Source: Prosthecobacter dejongeii
GTDB taxonomy: Bacteria > Verrucomicrobiota > Verrucomicrobiia > Verrucomicrobiales > Verrucomicrobiaceae
DNA length: 64,000 bases
NCBI RefSeq assembly: GCF_014203045.1
Contig: NZ_JACHIF010000008.1
Coordinates: 124,001-188,000 of the forward strand
Direction: 5' to 3'
Shown here in pieces: positions 33,584-43,257 of the stretch. Position numbers and translations under genes: made by a program. Numbering within the stretch: position 1 is the stretch's first letter; each line of letters opens with the position of its first letter. The notes under the pieces are model-generated. The model was not told the origin of the DNA, searched no databases, and saw only the letters and a list, made by a program, of their open reading frames with translations.

Positions 33584-36037
33584 ATGCGAGTTCTCCTCAC
33601 CAGCCTTTGCTTTGTCTCCGCGCTCAGCCTCTTATCAGGGCAAGAGCCACGCCAGATCAGTGGTATCTATCCACACCTGGCCATGTTCAATGAGGAAGGG
33701 GAATGCGGAACTGGGGCCGTGGTGCCTTGGGCAGATCGGCTTTGGGTCATCACCTATGGTCCTCACTTGCCCTTTGGCTCTAGTGACAAACTCTATGAAA
33801 TCACACCAGAATTGCAGCAAATCATCCGTCCGGAAAGCGTGGGGGGCACGCCTGCAAATCGTCTCATCCATCGCGAGTCTCAGCAGCTCCTAATTGGCCC
33901 TTACGTGATTAATGCCCAGCGTCAGGTCCGCGTGATCCCACCCAGTAAGATGCCTGGGCGTCTGACAGGCAATGCCCGCCATCTTAATCAACCCGCAGAC
34001 AAGGTTTACTATGCGACCATGGAGGAAGGTCTTTATGAAGTGGACGTAAAGACCCTAGAGGTAACGGGCCTCATTCAGGACGGGAATAAACCAAAGCCCG
34101 GTTTTTCAAAAGAGATCGCGCCTGTGAGTCTGGTCTCTCAACTCCCTGGTTACCATGGTAAAGGTCTCTACAGCGGTCATGGCCGCGTCGTATATGCCAA
34201 TAATGGTGATCGTGACAAGCGGGTCATCACAGACCCTGCAACGCCAAGTGGTGCTTTAGGCCAGTGGACCAGGCCCGGTAGTGATTGGCAACTGGTGCGC
34301 CGCAATCAATTCACGGAAGTCACGGGTCCTGGGGGCATCAGCGGCAATGAGCGGCCCGAGACGGATCCTATCTGGAGCGTGGGCTGGGATCATCGCTCTC
34401 TCATTCTCATGTGTCTGGCCAAAGTGGCAGACGCTCCTGAACCTCAGTGGCAGGCCTATCGTCTTCCCAAATCCAGTCACAGTTATGACGGCGCACACGG
34501 ATGGAATACTGAGTGGCCACGCATCCGGGACATTGGCGAAAAATCTCTCTTGATGACCATGCATGGGGCCTTCTGGGCATTCCCTCGTGAATTTGCACCT
34601 GGGAACACGGCAGGTATCTCCCCTCGTAGCAATTACCTCAAGGTCATTGGCGATTTTGCCCGTTGGGGAGAGAAATTGGTGCTGGGGTGTGATGATTCAG
34701 CTAACAAAGAGTTTCTCAACGTCCGCAAGGCCAAAGGTGAACTGGCAGGCCCTGGAAAATCTCAGTCGAATCTTTGGTTCATTGACCCAACTCAGCTTGA
34801 TCAGTTAGGGCCTGTCATCGGTCGCGGTGCCGTCTGGATGCAAGATCCCGTCAAGGCAGGAGAGGTGAGTGAACCTTATCTGTTTTCAGGTTACCAGCAT
34901 CGTTCGCTGCACCTCGTTTCCAGTAGCGATAGCGCGGTTGAGGTGATTCTCCAAGTGGATGAGAGAGGAGACGGAGTCTGGCGGGAAAAACAGCGTGTCA
35001 AACTTGCGGCAAACGGCAGCCAGTGGATTGATTTTCCAGCCAGCGAGTCTGGAGTTTGGATCAGACTGCAAGTCTCCCACGCGGTGGATCGTTTTAGTGC
35101 GGTCTTTCACTATCGGCAGGAGGATACTCGTGAGGTTGCAGCATCCCCCGTGTTTGAAGGCTTGGCTCAGCCGGGCGATCATGACATTTCAGGTGGGGTT
35201 CTTCACGCCCGCGGAGCCGCATTTAAAAACCTGCGTTTCATCTCTCAGTCAGTCGGTCAAGTTCCCACCGTTTATGATTTAGGTCATGCCTTTGATCTCG
35301 TCGCCAAGGAAGACCCCGAGGGCCTAAAATGGACTTCCAAAAATGCGGCCATTCCTGAAGATGTTTTGAATCATGATGCTGCCTCCATTCTTTACGTGGA
35401 TGACAAAGGTCGCTGGCGCCTACCACGCGGAGATGCTGCATTTGATCAGCCTGGGAGCTTAGGTGCAGAGCGGGTTTGCCGTGAGGTATGCACGGAGAGG
35501 GATCTCTTCAACGCTGGCGGTACTTTCTTTGAGCTACCGGCTGAAAATGCAGGCGGGTTTGCCAAGATCAGGCCCGTGACCACACACAATCGCCGCATCA
35601 AAGATTATGCCAGCTATCGAGGATTGATGGTGATGAGCGGCGTGAAAAACGAGGCTCAAGGCGAGCACGTTGTCCGCTCGACGGATGGCAAGACCGCTTT
35701 GTGGGTAGGTGCCGTGGATGACCTTTGGCAGTTCGGAAAACCTCGGGGTTTCGGAGGTCCTTGGAAAGACACCGCCGTGCAAGCAAACATCCCCAGTGAT
35801 CCTTACCTCTTCACCGGATATGATCACAAGCATCTCTCCCTGAGCAGTGATAAACCCGTGAAAATTCGTGTGGAAGCTGATATCTCAGGCACAGGTCTGT
35901 GGGTTACTTACCAGGAATTTGAGGTCAAGCCCGGTAGTAACACCGAGCATACCTTTCCGGACTCTTATGGGGCCTACTGGTTGCGTTGTGTGTGCGACAC
36001 TCCAGCCACTGTATCAGCCCAACTTCGGTATGACTGA
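33584..36037 (+). CDS. Large secreted protein with duplicated beta domain
   Basis: An 817-residue exported protein with a signal peptide (ending LLSGQ, about residue 20). I do not recognise the family. Its N-terminal 380 residues contain repeated strand-like segments (DRLWVITYGPHLPFG, DKVYYATMEEGLYEVD) that suggest a beta propeller. Two segments of about 80 residues are similar: one from EPYLFSGYQHRSLHL (about residue 428) and one from DPYLFTGYDHKHLSL (about residue 741, at the C-terminus). Both continue with a glycine-rich turn G-D-G-V-W or G-T-G-L-W. Divergence from an AraC gene hints at substrate-induced expression. A sugar-binding or hydrolase role is inference. Confidence 0.75.
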   Translation: MRVLLTSLCFVSALSLLSGQEPRQISGIYPHLAMFNEEGECGTGAVVPWADRLWVITYGPHLPFGSSDKLYEITPELQQIIRPESVGGTPANRLIHRESQQLLIGPYVINAQRQVRVIPPSKMPGRLTGNARHLNQPADKVYYATMEEGLYEVDVKTLEVTGLIQDGNKPKPGFSKEIAPVSLVSQLPGYHGKGLYSGHGRVVYANNGDRDKRVITDPATPSGALGQWTRPGSDWQLVRRNQFTEVTGPGGISGNERPETDPIWSVGWDHRSLILMCLAKVADAPEPQWQAYRLPKSSHSYDGAHGWNTEWPRIRDIGEKSLLMTMHGAFWAFPREFAPGNTAGISPRSNYLKVIGDFARWGEKLVLGCDDSANKEFLNVRKAKGELAGPGKSQSNLWFIDPTQLDQLGPVIGRGAVWMQDPVKAGEVSEPYLFSGYQHRSLHLVSSSDSAVEVILQVDERGDGVWREKQRVKLAANGSQWIDFPASESGVWIRLQVSHAVDRFSAVFHYRQEDTREVAASPVFEGLAQPGDHDISGGVLHARGAAFKNLRFISQSVGQVPTVYDLGHAFDLVAKEDPEGLKWTSKNAAIPEDVLNHDAASILYVDDKGRWRLPRGDAAFDQPGSLGAERVCREVCTERDLFNAGGTFFELPAENAGGFAKIRPVTTHNRRIKDYASYRGLMVMSGVKNEAQGEHVVRSTDGKTALWVGAVDDLWQFGKPRGFGGPWKDTAVQANIPSDPYLFTGYDHKHLSLSSDKPVKIRVEADISGTGLWVTYQEFEVKPGSNTEHTFPDSYGAYWLRCVCDTPATVSAQLRYD

Positions 36038-36048
36038 GTGGCTCCACC

Positions 36049-36591
36049 TCACTTCACCAAACCCGTGGCTTGCAAAAGCCACACGTAAAAAGTGAAGAGT
36101 CCAACGAGGAGTGCGATCAGAAAGACCACCAGGACTCCCAGGAAAACGAACATACGTGTCGTGCTTCGTTTCACCGTCTGCTGCTGCCCTGCCTGCCAAG
36201 CTTGAAGCAAGCGCAGATTCCTGACGTTCGACTTAAAAAAGGCACTAACAACAGGCCCGCCCACCGGAAGGAAATCAAACAAAGTATTCAGCAGCATGTT
36301 CCCGCCCATTCTCAGCAGCACGGGAAAGCTGATGCCTGCACGGATGGATTCCACCAGGATCAAAAGCCCGCCTCCTGAGGCCAGGGCACTTCCCACCCCC
36401 GGAAAAAGAGCGAGGATCGGATCCAGCCCCACCTTAAAATTGGTGCCAGGAATGCGTAGCCAGTTATCCAACCATTTGGCTAAAAAACGGGCGACTTCAG
36501 ATTCTTTCCCCAGATTGCTTCCAGCGCCAGCTTTGCCTGAAGGCCGCAAGATTTCGTCAATGACAGGGCGATCCGGTGGTGGAGGTGGCAT
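36049..36591 (-). CDS. DUF4112 membrane protein
   Basis: A 180-residue protein of the DUF4112 family. The defining segment WLRIPGTNFKVGLDPILALFPGVGSALASGG is at about residues 40-75, followed by two to three membrane helices, the last FVFLGVLVVFLIALLVGLFTFYVW near the C-terminus. The N-terminus is Pro-rich (MPPPPPDRP). The function of the family is unknown. ATG at 36591 is chosen as the first family-like start. It lies directly downstream of the sigma-factor gene with 66 bases between, so the two are probably an operon. Confidence 0.85.
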   Translation of the reverse strand: MPPPPPDRPVIDEILRPSGKAGAGSNLGKESEVARFLAKWLDNWLRIPGTNFKVGLDPILALFPGVGSALASGGGLLILVESIRAGISFPVLLRMGGNMLLNTLFDFLPVGGPVVSAFFKSNVRNLRLLQAWQAGQQQTVKRSTTRMFVFLGVLVVFLIALLVGLFTFYVWLLQATGLVK

Positions 36592-36657
36592 GGCGATGAA
36601 GGGGAAAATGGTTCCCAAACTATACGCAGCAAACGCACCAGACACGGGTGCCAACCA

Positions 36658-37326
36658 TTAAAGCATGGTATTTTCCAGGGCCTGTACCTCTTTTTTTACC
36701 AAGGCTCCGACACGATGTTTGGCCAAGTAAACTTGGGCTGCATTGATGCCTAGCGCCTCGCTGGTTTTCTTAACTCCCCAGCCTTTCATGACATAGCAGT
36801 CAAAGATTTGGAATTGACGCGGAGATACCTTGGCTTTCACACGCTCTAGAGCCGCTGCCGTGATGTTGTCCCGCCATTCTTTATCCCAAATATTTTCCAG
36901 CAGATTGTCCTTCTCATTGGAGAGCCGATCCAGGGCTAGATTGCTTGTCTCCTCGCTTTCGGAGTTGCCTTGGTCGGCCAGGGAGGGTTGGCGTTTGCGG
37001 GCGCGGAAGACATCCAGCACGCGCCAGCGGGTCATCTGTAGCAACCAAGCTTTGAAGGAACCGGCGCGGGGATCATACTGACCTTTCTGCACTTGGCGTG
37101 CAATTGCGATGATGGTTTCCTGAATGACATCGAAGGCTTCTTCGCGAGTAAGTCCTGCTTTGGTCGCCACGCTGTAAATGAGCCTCCAGTAAGTCTGGTA
37201 AAATTCATTCCAGGTTCTCTGGTCCTCCCAGTTGTTCAGACGTTCGATCAGGCTCTTGCGGGTTTTCTCCCACAGGCCTTTGTCTTTTTTCGCTTCTTCA
37301 GGGATGTCTGGCAGTTCCTCCATCAC
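36658..37326 (-). CDS. ECF-type RNA polymerase sigma factor
   Basis: A 222-residue extracytoplasmic-function sigma factor. Region 2 (about residues 44-108) includes YWRLIYSVATKAGLTREEAFDVIQET and the core-binding FKAWLLQMTRWRVLDVFR. Region 4 (about 160-215) includes SPRQFQIFDCYVMKGWGVKKTSEALG, an HTH that reads the -35 element. No anti-sigma factor gene is adjacent; the DUF4112 gene follows. The pattern fits the group of verrucomicrobial/planctomycete ECF factors that act without a classical anti-sigma partner. ATG at 37326 or 37323. Confidence 0.9.
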   Translation of the reverse strand: MMEELPDIPEEAKKDKGLWEKTRKSLIERLNNWEDQRTWNEFYQTYWRLIYSVATKAGLTREEAFDVIQETIIAIARQVQKGQYDPRAGSFKAWLLQMTRWRVLDVFRARKRQPSLADQGNSESEETSNLALDRLSNEKDNLLENIWDKEWRDNITAAALERVKAKVSPRQFQIFDCYVMKGWGVKKTSEALGINAAQVYLAKHRVGALVKKEVQALENTML

Positions 37327-37431
37327 TGGGGATTGTCAACGTTTGCGAGGGACTGTCAAACCCCGTGTACAGGGGGTAGCCCCCCCGTCAGAAAAAAAAC
37401 TGTCTTTCGCAAAAGATGCACAGAGATGATC

Positions 37432-39111
37432 TCAGCTCTGGCGGGCACGTATTTCCAGCAGCTTTTTCATCACATGGGCTAGATTTCCGCTCCAACGGGT
37501 GGTGCCAAAAGAGTCGTGTAAATCCCGGTAGAGCGAATATAACTCTGCATAAATCGCCTGGTTTTCAGGAATCGGGTAATAGACTTTTTCACGCGTGGCG
37601 GTGACTTTGGTTTGCAGATTTCCTATGCTATCCACCTCGGCGGCTGCCGCGCCAAAGATCGCAGCCCCAAGAGCACAGGTTTGCTCGCTTTGACTGACCT
37701 TCATTGGCTTACCGATGATGTCGGCATAGCACTGCATGAGCGTGGCATTTTTGATGGAAAGGCCGCCTGTGTTGACGATTTCACGCACTTCCACTCCGTA
37801 ATCCTCGACCCGCTTGATGATCGTCAGCGCACCGAAAGCTGTCGCCTCGATGTAGGCGCGGTAGATTTCATGGGCCTCCGTGTGCAGCGTCTGACCTAAC
37901 AGCAGGCCCGTCAACCGCACATCCACCAGCACGGTGCGGTTGCCATTGTTCCAGTCCAGGGCGAGCAAGCCCGTGGCACCGGGTTTCTTACCTGCCATGG
38001 CTTTTTCCATGGCATTGAATTTATCACCGATAGTGCTGCCGTAGCTTTCTGGAACAAGGTTTTTCACCAGCCAGAGAAAGAGATCGCCAACGGCGCTTTG
38101 ACCCGCCTCGATGCCGTAATATCCCGGCAGGACAGATCCATTGACAATGCCGCATACACCCGGAATATCGGCCAAGGGTTGGCTGGTGGGGGTGATCATA
38201 AGATCACAGGTGCTAGTCCCCAAAATTTTGACCAAGGTGCCTTCCTTGACCCCCGCACCTACAGCGCCCATGTGCGCATCGAATGCCCCTACAGAAATGG
38301 CGATACCTTCGGTTAGGCCTAGCTTTGTCGCCCATTTGGCACAAAGGCTTCCGGCTTTCACGTCCGAAGTGTGAGCTTCATGGTACAGGCGGTCACGTAG
38401 CTCTGCCAGAGCAGGGGAAAGGTGACTGAGAAATTCTTTATCTGGAAGGCCTCCCCATTCATTGCTGAACATGGCTTTGTGACCAGCCGCACAGACACTG
38501 CGCTTGAGAGTCAGTGGGTTGGTATCGCCAGAAAGTTCAGCCGGCAGCCAGTCACAGTGCTCGACAAAGCTGTAAGCCGCCGCAAAGACCTCGGGATCTA
38601 TCCGGCTGAGGCGCAGGATCTTGCTCCAAAACCATTCGCTGGAGTAAATGCCCCCACATTTGGCGATGATGTGCGGTCGCATCTCATGAGCTAGTTGAGT
38701 GATCTCTGCCGCCTCGGCATACCCGGTGTGATCTTTCCAGAGCCACACCATGGCGTTGAGATTGTTTTGAAAGTCTGGCAGGAGACCGAGCGGTGTTCCC
38801 TCCTGGTTCACGGGAATGGGCGTGCTACCCGTCGTATCAATGCCGATACCAATCACTTGTGCAGGATCAAATCCTGGGATTTTGACCACCGCTTGCTCCA
38901 GCGCACCTCTTGTTACGGCCACTAAGCCATCCAAATAATCCTGCGGGTTCTGCCGCGCTACGTGGGGATTTTTGGGGTCTAAAAGCACACCCATTTCGCC
39001 TGAAGGGTAATTAAAAACACTGGAGCCAATCTCTGCCCCATTTTCGAGATCAATCAGAAGGGAACGGCAAGAGTTAGTGCCGTAGTCAATGCCAAGGGCG
39101 TACTGGGTCAT
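37432..39111 (-). CDS. araB: L-ribulokinase
   Basis: A 559-residue sugar kinase of the FGGY family, close to the usual 566 of AraB. The N-terminal ALGIDYGTNSCRSLLIDL binds ATP phosphates, GIGIDTTGSTPIPV and GAFDAHMGAVGAG are AraB-typical, and the LKRSVCAAGHKAMF segment is the subgroup signature. It phosphorylates L-ribulose to L-ribulose 5-phosphate in arabinose breakdown. No araA or araD gene is in the window, so it is an isolated pathway member, or its partners lie elsewhere. ATG at 39111 is preferred over 39159. Confidence 0.93.
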   Translation of the reverse strand: MTQYALGIDYGTNSCRSLLIDLENGAEIGSSVFNYPSGEMGVLLDPKNPHVARQNPQDYLDGLVAVTRGALEQAVVKIPGFDPAQVIGIGIDTTGSTPIPVNQEGTPLGLLPDFQNNLNAMVWLWKDHTGYAEAAEITQLAHEMRPHIIAKCGGIYSSEWFWSKILRLSRIDPEVFAAAYSFVEHCDWLPAELSGDTNPLTLKRSVCAAGHKAMFSNEWGGLPDKEFLSHLSPALAELRDRLYHEAHTSDVKAGSLCAKWATKLGLTEGIAISVGAFDAHMGAVGAGVKEGTLVKILGTSTCDLMITPTSQPLADIPGVCGIVNGSVLPGYYGIEAGQSAVGDLFLWLVKNLVPESYGSTIGDKFNAMEKAMAGKKPGATGLLALDWNNGNRTVLVDVRLTGLLLGQTLHTEAHEIYRAYIEATAFGALTIIKRVEDYGVEVREIVNTGGLSIKNATLMQCYADIIGKPMKVSQSEQTCALGAAIFGAAAAEVDSIGNLQTKVTATREKVYYPIPENQAIYAELYSLYRDLHDSFGTTRWSGNLAHVMKKLLEIRARQS

Positions 39112-39238
39112 GGTCGGGAAAAATGGGAAATCTACGCAAGTGTAGAGACTGCATCCCACAGGGCCAGCAAAAACCGGACAACAGAACTGAATGATGGCAA
39201 GCTTCTGCCCGCCGCCGCGTTTACGCCCCCGATTTTTT

Positions 39239-39997
39239 ATGCCAGACCTCCCTCACCTCACGGAAACTGATCGAGCACTCTACCAATGGCAGATGTGGGT
39301 ACCCGGTATCGGCGAAGAAGGACAGCGAAAGCTCAAAGGTGCAACCGTCCTGATTTCACGCGTTGGGGGACTTGGCGGTCTCGTCGCACTCGAATTGGCA
39401 GCCGCAGGTGTGGGACGTCTCATCTTAGCCCATGGCGGTAAACTCAAGCTGGCAGACTTAAATCGTCAACTCTTGCAGACTCGGGATCACCTGGGTAAGC
39501 CGCGAATAAACAGCGTTGTCTCGAGATTGAAGGATTTGAATCCAGATTGTGAAATTGTCGGTGTGCCTGAAAATGTGAGTGAGGCCAATGGGGATGCTCT
39601 CGTCGCTCATGCAGATGTGGTGGTGGATGCTGCCCCACTCTTTCAGGAACGGTTGGCTCTGAATTCGGCTGCCGTGCGTGCTAGAAAACCCATGGTGGAA
39701 TGCGCCATGCATACTCTGGAGGCCACGTTGACGACCTTCATTCCTGGCACCACCGGTTGCCTAGCCTGCTATGTCCCTGAAGTACCCGCATCCTGGACCA
39801 GGCAGTTTCCTGTCTTTGGCGCTGTATCCGGAACCGTGGCCTGTCTCGGGGCCATGGAGGTGATCAAACTGATCACAGGTATCGGCCAGCCTTTAGCAGG
39901 AGAAATGCTGTGCATGGATCTCAGCCGCATGTCATTTCGGCACCTGAAGTTACCTCACCGCCCTGACTGTGAAGTATGCGGTGCACAGGTTTTCTAG
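39239..39997 (+). CDS. ThiF/MoeB/HesA-family E1-like adenylyltransferase
   Basis: A 252-residue E1-like enzyme. The nucleotide loop RVGGLGGLVALELAAAGVG lies near residues 36-54, with the downstream DLNRQLLQTRDHLGKPR supplying the ATP-binding arginine and lysine. Zinc-site cysteine pairs are C-L-A-C near residue 178 and C-E-V-C near the C-terminus. Family members activate the C-terminal glycine of a small sulfur-carrier protein. No thiS, moaD or related carrier gene is beside it, so the partner is unknown. It is divergent from araB. ATG at 39239 is preferred over 39191. Confidence 0.88.
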   Translation: MPDLPHLTETDRALYQWQMWVPGIGEEGQRKLKGATVLISRVGGLGGLVALELAAAGVGRLILAHGGKLKLADLNRQLLQTRDHLGKPRINSVVSRLKDLNPDCEIVGVPENVSEANGDALVAHADVVVDAAPLFQERLALNSAAVRARKPMVECAMHTLEATLTTFIPGTTGCLACYVPEVPASWTRQFPVFGAVSGTVACLGAMEVIKLITGIGQPLAGEMLCMDLSRMSFRHLKLPHRPDCEVCGAQVF

Positions 39998-40009
39998 CTA
40001 ACAATGGAT

Positions 40010-42175
40010 TCAACGACCGACAGGCACTGCACGCTGGACTTCGTTAGGCAGGTCGGTTGCGTTTTTGCCGGACTTTCCTTTCGATTCCGCTGGCACGGAA
40101 TACCAATTCAGCTGCGGCACCCCGACGAGTTGGACCCACTGCTGGGAACCAAGTTTCACCCATTCCAGTTCCACGATCGCCCAGACATGAGCTCCCCACG
40201 GGATGCGATCTTTGAGCTCGCGACCAATCTGAGAATCCTTTTCCACAAACACAGTGTTCAGATAAGGATTCGGCGGGGATGGACTGATGCGGAAAGCATC
40301 CTTGTTCTCTGAATTTGGCACCTTGTATTCAAAGTCATGGACACGGGTGATGCCCACATGAAAGCGGGCAGCGCCTTCTTGATACCCTTCAAAAAACTTT
40401 TCCAGCAATCGGTCCTTAAACTCGACAAAGGAGAGCCAATCCACTTGGAAGCCATCTTTGGTTTCCTCCAGCATGACAGGCACCGGGAACTCCCAGGTGC
40501 GGCTCTCGACGCCAAATAACGCATGGGCACCGCTGCCCATCTGGGGTTTAGGGTCCAGTCGAATGAGACCGATGGTATCCACACGGATCGGCCCATCAGG
40601 CTGGGCTTTGTAATACATCTCCATCAAAGGTTTCATGGAAGATGCTGCGAGCGTGTAACGCATGCGTTCTTTCATGTCCTTGGCGTTGAGGAATTTCAGC
40701 AAAGCCTCAGCCGCAGGCTTGGCCTCTTCGGAGACCTTCATTTGGACTTCCGCCGTGCTCGGGGCCAAAATACTTTGGGGGCTGCTCGGAGCCGCATCGT
40801 TCTGCAACGACGGTGTTAATGCTTTAGAAGGTACTTCTGTGAGAACTGGTGATTCCCCAGGAGACATCGGCGGACTTGGATTCAGAGCCGCCATTTCTGC
40901 GGGGGAGGGAGCCATGGCCTTTGGCGGCGCGGTTTCACCCGGATCAAAAGCTGGCTTTGGCGCAGGCTCCACGGGGATTTCCACGGGTGGTACTTCTGTC
41001 ACCGTTGCTTTGGAGGACTCGCTAGATTCAGGTTTACCCACCGGCATGACCACGACTGGAGTCTCCGGCACTTCATCTTTCGGCGGCATGTAACGGTGAA
41101 CCAATTCCATGATCGGCTCGCGAAACATCCAGCCCGCAGCGGCAAGGAAACCCACTAAAAAAAGCACCGCCAGCGCAAACATGAAAACATTTGAACTGCG
41201 GCTCGGCTTTTTGATGGCTCTAGCAGGGCGAGCTGGCGGCGTGGCAAAGTCTCGCCGTGGTTCAGGAATAGCCGCTGGGGCCGGCGCCGTAGCAGGCACT
41301 TCTCGGGATAAAAGAGAACTTTGGGGGGAGGAATCACCCATTCCCATGGATCCTAGAGTCGGGAGGGTAGGAGAACCTGGAATGAGGTTGCTGTGAGAGG
41401 GGGCCCCTGAGCCAGTAGCCTTTGGTGCGGGAAATGTAGGACTGCCACCGGCAGTGACAGGTTGATTGAGCTCCTGCGGTTGCTGAGCAGGCGGCAGGCC
41501 TCCCCAGGCTGCCATCGGTGTTGGAAGCGAAGCAGTGAGCGGCGACTGCCCCTCATTCCTTTTCGGTGGAAGACCTCCGCCTCCAAATCCCGTAGAACCT
41601 GGCATGCTGGAAGCAGAAGGAATACCTCCTAGCAAAGTCTGCCCTAAACCTGGCTGCTGCCAGGGGGGAGGAGACTGCTCCTGAGGGCTAGCGGGCGGCC
41701 CATTTAAAAAGCCAGGAATCGTAGATGGCGCAGGGAAGCCAGAATTTTGAGGCGGCGGATTAAACTCACCAAGCTGTTGAGGAGCACCCGGAAAGCCGTT
41801 GCCATGGGGGGATGATGGAAATCCTAAAGGCGCTTGAGGTAAGAGCCCCCCTCCAGGAATAGAAGCACTGCCAGCGCCTAAGGGAGTCAAATGCTGCGCA
41901 ATCGAATTGGGCATGGGCATCACCAGGCCCTGGCCCGCAGCAGAATTCAGACTCGGAGGAGCGGCCAACTCAGGCTCCTGAGGGGGGCGGTAAGATGGCT
42001 GTACAGGGGCCGGAGTCGTGAAAAGAGAGACAGGGATCGCCGGAGGGACTGCGCTCGGAGACGTAACTGTTTGGCCGCAAATGGGGCAGGGCCCCGTGAC
42101 CCCAGCCATGTGGGATGGCACGGTGAGGACGTTTTGACACGCACTGCACTGGAACTGAAGCACATCCGAACTCAT
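40010..42175 (-). CDS. Zinc-ribbon, Pro-rich single-pass membrane protein
   Basis: A 721-residue protein. Residues about 8-38 form an N-terminal zinc ribbon with two C-x-x-C pairs (CSAC and CPIC), similar to MJ0042-type ribbons. About 280 residues of Pro/Gly/Ser-rich sequence follow, a single membrane helix (FMFALAVLFLVGFLAAAGWMF) near residue 335, a second Pro-rich linker, and a C-terminal globular domain of about 230 residues (KVSEEAKPAAEALLKFLNA onward). The ribbon would be cytoplasmic and the C-terminal domain periplasmic. The domain is not one I can name. It may couple a cytoplasmic signal to the envelope. Confidence 0.7.
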   Translation of the reverse strand: MSSDVLQFQCSACQNVLTVPSHMAGVTGPCPICGQTVTSPSAVPPAIPVSLFTTPAPVQPSYRPPQEPELAAPPSLNSAAGQGLVMPMPNSIAQHLTPLGAGSASIPGGGLLPQAPLGFPSSPHGNGFPGAPQQLGEFNPPPQNSGFPAPSTIPGFLNGPPASPQEQSPPPWQQPGLGQTLLGGIPSASSMPGSTGFGGGGLPPKRNEGQSPLTASLPTPMAAWGGLPPAQQPQELNQPVTAGGSPTFPAPKATGSGAPSHSNLIPGSPTLPTLGSMGMGDSSPQSSLLSREVPATAPAPAAIPEPRRDFATPPARPARAIKKPSRSSNVFMFALAVLFLVGFLAAAGWMFREPIMELVHRYMPPKDEVPETPVVVMPVGKPESSESSKATVTEVPPVEIPVEPAPKPAFDPGETAPPKAMAPSPAEMAALNPSPPMSPGESPVLTEVPSKALTPSLQNDAAPSSPQSILAPSTAEVQMKVSEEAKPAAEALLKFLNAKDMKERMRYTLAASSMKPLMEMYYKAQPDGPIRVDTIGLIRLDPKPQMGSGAHALFGVESRTWEFPVPVMLEETKDGFQVDWLSFVEFKDRLLEKFFEGYQEGAARFHVGITRVHDFEYKVPNSENKDAFRISPSPPNPYLNTVFVEKDSQIGRELKDRIPWGAHVWAIVELEWVKLGSQQWVQLVGVPQLNWYSVPAESKGKSGKNATDLPNEVQRAVPVGR

Positions 42176-42378
42176 GACAGGAAAAAAGGATTTCTCAAGA
42201 TTAAGAAAGTATCACCCATTAGGGCTGTCTCGACAAGTCAGCTTTGGCTATTGTTTAAAAAAACTAGAATTTAAACGGTTTTTACTCGGGAGCATGAAAG
42301 TTATACCACAAAGTTCTACACATATAAACATCTCTGATTGTTAAAATGTCAGCATTTGTTAAATAACTGGGAATTCCT

Positions 42379-43209
42379 ATGCCTCAGAACACTTTCCGTG
42401 CCAGCACTAAAGAACGCGCGCTGAGGCGCACGGATCGTGCCCAACTCACCAACCTGAGCAGGAATCCTCGTCAGCAAAAATTGAAACGAGTGAAGAGCAT
42501 GAAGCGGATGCTGGGTGTTGTTCTGCTTTTCCCACTGGCTCTCATCACCGCAGTGACTCTTGGGGAGATGTTGTGGCGGGCGGTGATTCGGCTGGAATTC
42601 TGGCGCACAGAGGAGGTCATCTTTTTCTTAGTCGGGGGGCTTGCCTGGGCGGTCACTTATGCTTCGGGGTGGCGTCCGGTCCGCAGCTATGTTTTTGGCC
42701 ATGAAGTAAGTCACTTGTTAGTGGCGCGGGCTTTCGGAGGAAAGATCCTAGATTGGGATTTTTCTGCGACGGGCGGTTACGTAGAAACCAATAAGTCCAA
42801 TACCTGGATCACCCTGGCTCCTTACTTGCTGCCTTTTTATTCCCTCATCGTGTTACTCGCCTTCGGTGTGGTGGGGATGTTTTGGAATCTCCATGCCATG
42901 CATCATGTGGGAGCGGGGGCTGTGGCCTTGAATTTTAAACCTGTCTGGTTTTTTTACGCCATGTTAGGGCTGACATGGTGTTTCCACGCCACGTTTACTT
43001 GGAAAACTGTCTTCATCGAGCAAAGTGATTTGGAGCGGAATGGCGAGTTTTTTTCCATGCTGCTGATCTTCCTGGTGAATGTGCTGCTGCTGGTTGCCCT
43101 CTTCATCGCCGCATCTCCTTCACCCGGCCTCGGCATCGCAGAGGTAGGGCGCTGCTGGGTGTCCACCGCCGCCTCCTTGTCGAATTTCTTTCTGGGCCCC
43201 TTTTGGTGA
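42379..43209 (+). CDS. HExxH membrane protein, M50-like
   Basis: A 276-residue protein with a basic N-terminus (1-44) and about five membrane helices. The second or third helix region carries H108-E-V-S-H112 in FGHEVSHLLVARAFGG, a zinc-protease HExxH motif, and WITLAPYLLPFYSLIVLL follows as in membrane metalloproteases of the M50 type. The usual downstream NPDG/LDG motif is not evident, so activity is uncertain. There is no signal peptide beyond the basic leader. It stands alone just before xseA. A regulated intramembrane protease is the inferred role. Confidence 0.65.
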   Translation: MPQNTFRASTKERALRRTDRAQLTNLSRNPRQQKLKRVKSMKRMLGVVLLFPLALITAVTLGEMLWRAVIRLEFWRTEEVIFFLVGGLAWAVTYASGWRPVRSYVFGHEVSHLLVARAFGGKILDWDFSATGGYVETNKSNTWITLAPYLLPFYSLIVLLAFGVVGMFWNLHAMHHVGAGAVALNFKPVWFFYAMLGLTWCFHATFTWKTVFIEQSDLERNGEFFSMLLIFLVNVLLLVALFIAASPSPGLGIAEVGRCWVSTAASLSNFFLGPFW

Positions 43210-43257
43210 TCACTTAATGCTGGCGGCATGGGGCACCATCGCTACAAAGGGGGTGCC

